A stretch of DNA of 11,059 nt, taken from the NCBI GenBank assembly GCA_019242435.1, contig JAFAVN010000334.1, positions 1-11,059 on the forward strand, written 5' to 3'. The notes beneath the pieces were generated by a model. That model searched no databases. It was not told the origin of the DNA and was given only the letters and a program-made list of their open reading frames with translations. Shown here piece after piece: positions 6,856 to 11,059 of the stretch. Source of the DNA: Verrucomicrobiota bacterium. Its GTDB lineage: Bacteria > Verrucomicrobiota > Verrucomicrobiia > Chthoniobacterales > JAFAMB01. A program made the position numbers and the translations under genes. Every line of letters starts with the position of its first letter. Position 1 is the first letter of the stretch.

Positions 6856-8460
6856 CTACGCCGACTGGCCGGACGAACCCGGCACACCTCTGTCCCCGGC
6901 GTTCCCGCTCGGTCCCCCCGCAACGCTCCCGCCTCGGCGGATGCCGGCCGGCGCCGGTTCCCCGCAGGCCAAGGCCAGAATTCGGGCTTCGTTGAACTCT
7001 TCGCGCCCTACTTCGCCAGCCAACCTGCCCCGTAAGAGGACGAGAATGCGATCACAAAGCGCCACTAGCTCAGGGATTTCGGATGATACCACCAGGATCG
7101 CTTTCCCGGCCTCAGCCAGGCGGCGGAGCAAGTCATGGATCTCTGCTTTCGCGCCTACATCAATGCCGCGGGTCGGCTCATCTAACATCAAAATCTCGGC
7201 ATTGCGAAACAACCATTTGGCGATTACTACCTTCTGTTGGTTTCCTCCGGAGAGATCAACCACCGCTTGTTCAAGAGACGCAACCCGCATATCGAGATCC
7301 GCTACAGACTTATTAGCCACCTCCCGCTCATTCCGTCCGTCAAGCCAACCCACTTCAGAAATCCGCGCCAGGTCCGTGAGCGTGATATTAACCCGTACCG
7401 GCATCGGCAGTACTAAACCTTCTTCTTTACGATTTTCCGTGAGTAGACAGATCCCATGTTTGACTGCATTCCTCGGATTACGAAGAACTATCCGTTTTCC
7501 GTTTCGGTAGACTTCACCGCCGTCCCGAGTGTCCGCTCCAAAGATTGCCCGCAGGGTTTCCGTTCGACCGGAACCAACCAACCCAGCCAGTCCCAGGATC
7601 TCGCCATAATGGAGTTCAAAGGAGATTCCGTGCTGGCTACCCCGGAACCGGAGGTCTTTGACCTCGATGGCCGGCGGCCCAAGCCGGACAGTGGTTGCTT
7701 TCCGCCCGGCAGCCAGCGCCACCTCGAGTTCGCGACCTACCATGAGATGAACAATCTCGGACCCGTTGGTTTCCGAGATCGGCAGGGACGCCACCCGCCG
7801 TCCGTTCCGCAGCACCGTGACGCCGTCACAGAGTTCGAAAATCTCGCTAAGATGATGCGAAACATAAATAACGGTTACACCGGAAGCCCGCAGTTCTCGG
7901 ATGATTTCGAATAAACGGCCAATCTCCCGCGGAGTGAGTGTGGCGGTCGGTTCGTCCAGGATCAACAATCGGCTTTCAAATGCGAGCGCCTTCGCTATTT
8001 CCAACAATTGCCGTTGAGCGATGCCCAGGTGCTCGACGGGTGTCTCCGGGTCAACTTCGAGGCCGACCCTTTCCAACAAGACTCTCGCGCGTTGATTCAG
8101 CGTTCGGTTCTCCACAAATACCCCGTACCGCCGCGGCAACCGGTCAAAAAAAAGATTTTCGGCGACCGAAAGAAATGGGAGCAGACTGAACTCCTGGTAA
8201 ACGACCCGGATGCCGGCTTTGAGGGCGTCGAGCGGTGTCGCCGGATGATAGGGTGCACCACTGAACCACATTTCGCCGTCATCCGGCCGGTAACCGCCGC
8301 ATAGCAGCTTGATTAGCGTCGATTTACCGGCGCCGTTCTCACCCACCAGCGCGTGGATTTCACCCGTTGCCAGGGCTAAATCCACGCTATCCAGCGCGAC
8401 CACGCCGGGAAACCGCTTGGTCAGCCCTCGCAGTTCTAAAATCGGCGGCTCAGTTTCCAC
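6856..8460 (-). CDS. Sugar ABC transporter ATP-binding protein, RbsA family (duplicated ATPase)
   Basis: A 534-residue cytoplasmic protein with two ABC domains, the normal arrangement for RbsA/XylG/MglA. Domain 1: Walker A GENGAGKST (40-48), Q-loop QE (89-90), LGIAQRQLLEIAKAL in place of the classical signature (145-159), Walker B LLILDEPT (165-172), switch His203. Domain 2: the degenerate Walker A GSGRTE (296-301) usual for this family, signature LSGGNQQK (403-410), Walker B ILMLDEPT (423-430). The start is GTG at 8460, overlapping the binding-protein gene by 11 bases; no better start exists before the conserved LRGLTKRFPGVVAL. After about residue 500, where homologues end, there is an extra Gly/Ser/Arg-rich tail of about 30 residues with no recognised function. 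Confidence 0.93.
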   Translation of the reverse strand: METEPPILELRGLTKRFPGVVALDSVDLALATGEIHALVGENGAGKSTLIKLLCGGYRPDDGEMWFSGAPYHPATPLDALKAGIRVVYQEFSLLPFLSVAENLFFDRLPRRYGVFVENRTLNQRARVLLERVGLEVDPETPVEHLGIAQRQLLEIAKALAFESRLLILDEPTATLTPREIGRLFEIIRELRASGVTVIYVSHHLSEIFELCDGVTVLRNGRRVASLPISETNGSEIVHLMVGRELEVALAAGRKATTVRLGPPAIEVKDLRFRGSQHGISFELHYGEILGLAGLVGSGRTETLRAIFGADTRDGGEVYRNGKRIVLRNPRNAVKHGICLLTENRKEEGLVLPMPVRVNITLTDLARISEVGWLDGRNEREVANKSVADLDMRVASLEQAVVDLSGGNQQKVVIAKWLFRNAEILMLDEPTRGIDVGAKAEIHDLLRRLAEAGKAILVVSSEIPELVALCDRILVLLRGRLAGEVGREEFNEARILALACGEPAPAGIRRGGSVAGGPSGNAGDRGVPGSSGQSA

Positions 8461-9397
8461 CAGCCGTTACTAGCTTAATCGGGGTTTTAATCCAGCCTTG
8501 CAGCTTTTCGCCCTGCAACGCTTTCATCGCGTAATCCATCCCGTTAGCCGCCATTTTGCTGCCGAACTGGTCAACCGTGGCGATCATTTTGCCGTCTTTC
8601 AGCAGCGGTTGTACGGCGGGAATGTTATCGAAACCCACGACCTTGATCTGCCCGGATTTGCCGGCTGCATCGATTGCTTTCACGACTCCCAGAGCCATCG
8701 AGTCATTAGCTGCCATTACTCCCTGAATATCGGGGTGAGCTGTCAACATGTTGCTGAACACCGTGTTTGCTTCTTCGGTTTCCCAATGAGCAGTCCTTGA
8801 ATCCAACAAAACCAGGTTCCCCTCTTTGACGGCGTCGTCAAAGCCGAGTTTGCGTTGCTGTGCATTATCCGCGCCGGGGTTGCCCTCGATAATCACGACT
8901 TTACCACCTGGCCCAAGCGTTTTGGCCAGCACATCACCTGACATTTTCGCTCCGGCCCGGTTGTCAGGACCGACAAATGCCAGATCCACTCCAGCTTGCT
9001 TTTTCGCAGCTTGATCCAGCGCCACATCAATATTGATCACCACAATACCGGCCTGGATGGCACGCGCCAACGGCGGGACTAAAGCCCGTGAATCTGCCGG
9101 CGCCACCACAATCGCGTCTACCTTCTTGGTAATGAAGTTCTCGACGGCATTGATCTGGGTATCAATATCTGTCTCGGAATGCATTCCCACGGGAATTAAT
9201 GTCAGATCACCGCGTTCTGCTGCATGCTTAACCGCCCCTTCTTCCATGTCCTTGAAGAATTCATTCGCCAACGACTTCATCACCAGCCCGATGACCGGCT
9301 TCTTTTGCGCTTGAGCATTTACCCCAAACGACACTACCGACAGCGCTAGCCCTGACAGCGCCAACACCCGACAACACCTTTGCAGGGGGGAGTTCAT
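8450..9397 (-). CDS. Periplasmic sugar-binding protein, RbsB family
   Basis: A 315-residue protein of the type 1 periplasmic binding fold (Peripla_BP_4), the ligand receptor of the importer. Residues 1-30 are a signal peptide (positive RCCR, hydrophobic core, NAQA before the likely cut); there is no lipobox. From recall of E. coli RbsB, most ligand residues have counterparts: N45, F47, F48 (ANEFF), D124 (NID), R182 (QQRKLGF), W205 in the Phe164 position, N231 (AAND), D257 (GFDN) and Q277 (VDQF). The residue after D124, Arg90 in E. coli RbsB, is Val here, so the ligand may not be ribose. ATG 9397 has no clear Shine-Dalgarno site, but the signal peptide fixes the start. It is first in the operon, so its promoter should lie between 9398 and 9627. 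Confidence 0.9.
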   Translation of the reverse strand: MNSPLQRCCRVLALSGLALSVVSFGVNAQAQKKPVIGLVMKSLANEFFKDMEEGAVKHAAERGDLTLIPVGMHSETDIDTQINAVENFITKKVDAIVVAPADSRALVPPLARAIQAGIVVINIDVALDQAAKKQAGVDLAFVGPDNRAGAKMSGDVLAKTLGPGGKVVIIEGNPGADNAQQRKLGFDDAVKEGNLVLLDSRTAHWETEEANTVFSNMLTAHPDIQGVMAANDSMALGVVKAIDAAGKSGQIKVVGFDNIPAVQPLLKDGKMIATVDQFGSKMAANGMDYAMKALQGEKLQGWIKTPIKLVTAGGN

Positions 9398-9432
9398 AGG
9401 ATTTCATGCTAACTGCGCCGTAGAAATAAGTC

Positions 9433-9444
9433 GAGGAGTTCAAG
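9433..9444 (-). repeat. CTTGAACTCCTC motif upstream of the binding-protein gene
   Basis: This 12-mer is identical to the one at 1029-1040, which lies 19 bases before the GNAT start on the same strand. Here it lies 36 bases before the RbsB-type gene. It may be a dispersed repeat or a shared control site. Confidence 0.4.
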
Positions 9445-9480
9445 AAATCGGTGGCTGTAGCCGCGTGATCTGAGTTCAAC

Positions 9481-9608
9481 AGCAGATTGGAGGAATCGCG
9501 TCCTCGCAATCCAGTTTCGGAAAAAGAGGGTCGCGCCGCGTAATCAGTTGCGAGCGACGCAGCATTTCACATAAATGGATCCCGAGGACGCGATCACTCC
9601 AATCTGCT
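9481..9608. repeat. 128-bp inverted-repeat (MITE-like) element
   Basis: The arms at 9481-9513 and 9576-9608 are 33 bases each and match at 29 positions as an inverted repeat. Their cores are GATTGGAGGAATCGCGTCCT and its near-complement. They enclose 62 bases containing a run CTCTTTTTCC on the minus strand. No target-site duplication was seen. The element lies 19 bases after the stop of the small protein copy A and about 80 bases before the sugar operon, so it may terminate one transcript or shape the leader of the next. A non-autonomous mobile element is an equally good reading. Confidence 0.65.
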
Positions 9609-9627
9609 ATCTGCCACGGCAGAGCGC

Positions 9628-9912
9628 CTATTTCTCATTTGTCAGGCGCGCAGTGCCCGCCACGCGCGTGGCGCCGATTATCCCAAAGCGCCGCTCTAAT
9701 GCTTCGCGCGCATTGCCTAATCGCCGGTGCGTGCGCAACCCGAGCGCGGCCAGCATGTCACCAATCAACGCGCGCACCCGTGCTGCATGTAATCCACGTA
9801 ACTCACTGCGTCGCAAAAGTTCTCCGATCAGCAGCGGATAGTCACTGATCGTTGGCGTCGCCGAAAATCGGTAGGTCTCAGTTTGGCTGACAATTCGACG
9901 GCGGGACGCCAT
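9628..9912 (-). CDS. Unrecognised small protein, ETYRFS/SDYPLLIGE family, copy A
   Basis: A 94-residue protein starting MASRRRIVSQTETYRFSATP, then SDYPLLIGELLRR and a basic helical region (AARVRALIGDMLAALGLRTH, RRLG), ending NAREALERRFGIIGATRVAG and TARLTNEK. It pairs residue for residue with the protein at 1365-1595 up to RLG; beyond that the tails differ. The frame is open to an ATG at 9969, but the paralogue has Met at the position of 9912, so that start is preferred. GGAA a few bases upstream is a weak ribosome site. Base differences between the copies often leave the residue unchanged, as expected for a selected protein. There is no signal peptide, membrane helix or known motif. It is followed by the 128-bp inverted-repeat element and then the sugar operon, on the same strand. 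Confidence 0.65.
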   Translation of the reverse strand: MASRRRIVSQTETYRFSATPTISDYPLLIGELLRRSELRGLHAARVRALIGDMLAALGLRTHRRLGNAREALERRFGIIGATRVAGTARLTNEK

Positions 9913-10057
9913 ATTTTCCAAGTTTAACTGACTTGTCTGACTATCAGAATCGCTAATATTAGCAAGCATCTTCTAACCGCAAAATTAATCATCCTAGAAG
10001 TTCTGTTACTTACTGAAACCGCTAGAACTACGGGGGCCATTGACATACACAAGACTA
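9913..10057. other. Intergenic region between copy A and the repeat array; nothing recognised
   Basis: AT-rich stretch upstream of the small protein copy A, probably holding its promoter. A TTGACA occurs at 10040-10045 on the plus strand but has no -10 partner at suitable spacing. Confidence 0.4.
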
Positions 10058-10488
10058 GCCGCCTTCGCTTCGCTATGGCGCGCCTCACTGATCATTTAGG
10101 CGCGACGAAGCCTTGGCGGAGTCGGCTCCGCTAGGAGCGGCATCCAAGGCCGTGCACTCGAAGGTTACTGATCTTGCCACAGATATCGCTCCTACGGAGC
10201 TGGTCTCTTTTTGGGCGTCGAGGTCTATAAAGATCCGGCTCCTCCGGAGCCGTCTTGTTAGTTCCTACTTACGACAAGTGTTCCAACTTACAGGGCTGTG
10301 CTCCCCGAAGCATACGAGGTTCGCTTAGTCCTCCGGGAGACTGTTAAAAAACGTGAGGCGATTTCTCTCGACTCTGATTGTAGCTTAAAAAACGAGAGGC
10401 GGTTTTTCCCGACCCTGTTTTTAGCCGAGCCCAAGACTGGCTCCGTAGGAGCTAAATCTTTATAGCAATCGCAACGTAGAAGCGATGA
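10058..10488 (+). repeat. Large tandem repeat, unit 1 (431 bp, longest form)
   Basis: The unit starts GCCGCCTTCGCTTCGC and ends CGTAGAAGCGATGA. In order it has a CGCGCCT/AGGCGCG stem (7 bp, 12-base loop), GCTCC-GCTA-GGAGC (10125-10138), GCTCC-TAC-GGAGC (10188-10200) followed by TCTCTTTTT, CGGCTCC-TCC-GGAGCCG (10236-10252), about 85 bases absent from the other units (around 10260-10342), two copies of a TTAAAAAACGtGAGGCG block, and GGCTCC-GTA-GGAGC with ATCTTTATAG (10439-10465). No protein-like frame is present. Confidence 0.75.
10236..10252 (+). terminator. Strong hairpin in unit 1, terminator-like
   Basis: CGGCTCC-TCC-GGAGCCG is a perfect 7-bp stem with a 3-base loop, followed by TCTTGTT. 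The equivalents in units 2 and 3 are followed by TCTTTTTC and CCTTTTC. No upstream plus-strand gene is visible for it to terminate, so the call rests on shape alone. Confidence 0.3.
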
Positions 10489-10834
10489 GCCGCCTCCGCT
10501 GCGCTACGGCGCGCCTGCCTAATTATTTAGGCGCGACGAAGCCTTGGCGAAGTCGGCTCCGCCAGGAGCGGCATCCAAAGCAATGCACCCGAAGATTACC
10601 AATCTTCCCACAGATATCGCTTTTCCGGAGCTCGTCTTTTTTTTGCGTTTGGATCTATAAAGATCTGGCTCCTCCGGAGTCTTTTTCTGTTAAAAAAACG
10701 TGAGGCGATTTTTCTCGAGCCCGTTTGTAGCTTAAAAAAACGTGAGGCGGTTTTCTCGGCCCTGTTTTAGCCCGGCCCAAGACTGGCTCCGTAGGAGCTA
10801 AATCTTTATAGCAACCGTAACGTAGAAGCGATGA
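10489..10834 (+). repeat. Large tandem repeat, unit 2 (346 bp)
   Basis: It matches unit 1 from GCCGCCTCCGCTGCGC to CGTAGAAGCGATGA but lacks unit 1's 85-base middle segment. The first TAC palindrome is decayed (TTTTCCGGAGC), although the following run of eight Ts is intact. GCTCC-TCC-GGAG is followed by TCTTTTTC. The TTAAAAAAACGTGAGGCG block is again doubled. Confidence 0.75.
10654..10812. repeat. Palindromic sub-element inside repeat unit 2
   Basis: The arm at 10654-10681 (TCTATAAAGATCTGGCTCCT and onward) and the arm at 10785-10812 (GGCTCCGTAGGAGCTAAATC and onward) pair as inverted repeats at 23 of 28 positions. They enclose the doubled TTAAAAAAACGTGAGGCG block. The same arrangement is in unit 1 (10224-10251 with 10439-10466). 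This may be the original mobile unit, with the rest of the repeat added later. Confidence 0.5.
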
Positions 10835-11059
10835 GCTCCGTTAGGAGCGGAATCCAAGGCCATGCACCCGAAGATTACCAATCTTCCCACAGATATCGCT
10901 CCTACGGAGCTGGTCTTTTTTTTTGCGTTTGGATCTATAAAGATCTGGCACCTCCGGAGCCCTTTTCTGTTAAAAAAACGTGAGGCGATTTTTCTCGAGC
11001 CCGTTTGTAGCTTAAAAAAACGTGAGGCGGTTTTCTCGGCCCTGTTTTAGCCCGGCCCA
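10835..11059 (+). repeat. Large tandem repeat, unit 3 (cut by the window edge)
   Basis: It starts at the GCTCC-GTTA-GGAGC palindrome, so the first 67 bases of units 1 and 2 are missing. From there it follows unit 2 almost base for base at an offset of 279-280 and stops at the window edge inside the CCCGGCCCA segment. The near identity to unit 2 points to recent duplication. The array probably continues outside the window. Confidence 0.75.

Noticed and set aside
6846..6923. Longer permease start
   Set aside because: The extra 26 residues are Arg/Gly-rich, overlap the ATPase end in another frame and have no family match; ATG 6845 has ACAGG upstream.
6782..7510. Long plus-strand ORF opposite the RbsA and RbsC genes
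   Set aside because: It is antisense to strongly recognised coding sequence and has no protein family pattern.
10040..10045. TTGACA as a -35 promoter box
   Set aside because: No -10-like hexamer lies 15-19 bases downstream.
10113..11050. Three small plus-strand ORFs in the repeat array (TDIAPTEL-type peptides)
   Set aside because: They are translations of the repeat units, change frame between units, and have no protein-like features beyond the repeats.
10058..11059. CRISPR array
   Set aside because: Repeat units are 280-431 bp with internal palindromes, with no short regular repeat and spacer pattern and no cas genes.

Overview
The window looks like a piece of a Verrucomicrobiota chromosome, probably a soil lineage. 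The basis is indirect: a Ser/Thr kinase fused to a SUMF1-like domain, a Tll0287-like haem c protein beside it, a sugar ABC operon, weak or absent Shine-Dalgarno sites, and intergenic DNA full of short degenerate repeats. No rRNA, tRNA, CRISPR array, transposase or integrase was seen, so the phylum assignment is an inference.

Layout. Positions 1-83 hold the C-terminal end of a membrane protein (+). A heptamer tandem repeat (155-202) runs up to a small ABM-like monooxygenase-fold gene (208-522, +), which converges on a GNAT acetyltransferase (587-1009, -). A possible small membrane protein (1191-1478, +) overlaps, tail to tail, an unrecognised 76-residue protein (1365-1595, -). Next come two translationally coupled minus-strand genes: a 929-residue membrane kinase-pseudokinase-SUMF1 protein (2837-5626) and a membrane-anchored c-type haem sensor protein (1911-2840). 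Upstream of them on the same strand is a complete RbsB-RbsA-RbsC type sugar importer (9397 down to 5799). Beyond it lie a 128-bp inverted-repeat element (9481-9608) and a second copy of the unrecognised small protein (9628-9912, -). The last kilobase (10058-11059) is a non-coding tandem array of large repeat units packed with GCTCC/GGAGC palindromes and T-tracts.

How the parts may work together. The importer genes are ordered binding protein, ATPase, permease, overlap or nearly touch, and should be one transcript. The kinase and haem genes overlap as ATGA behind a strong GGAGG-type site, so they are very likely made together. The proposed architecture is cytoplasmic kinase and pseudokinase, one membrane helix, periplasmic SUMF1-like domain, plus a separate periplasmic haem c sensor. 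This is the best candidate here for an undescribed signalling module. The two small paralogues on either side of the central block share a start position and an ETYRFS...SDYPLLIGE core, and are the best candidate for a new small-protein family.
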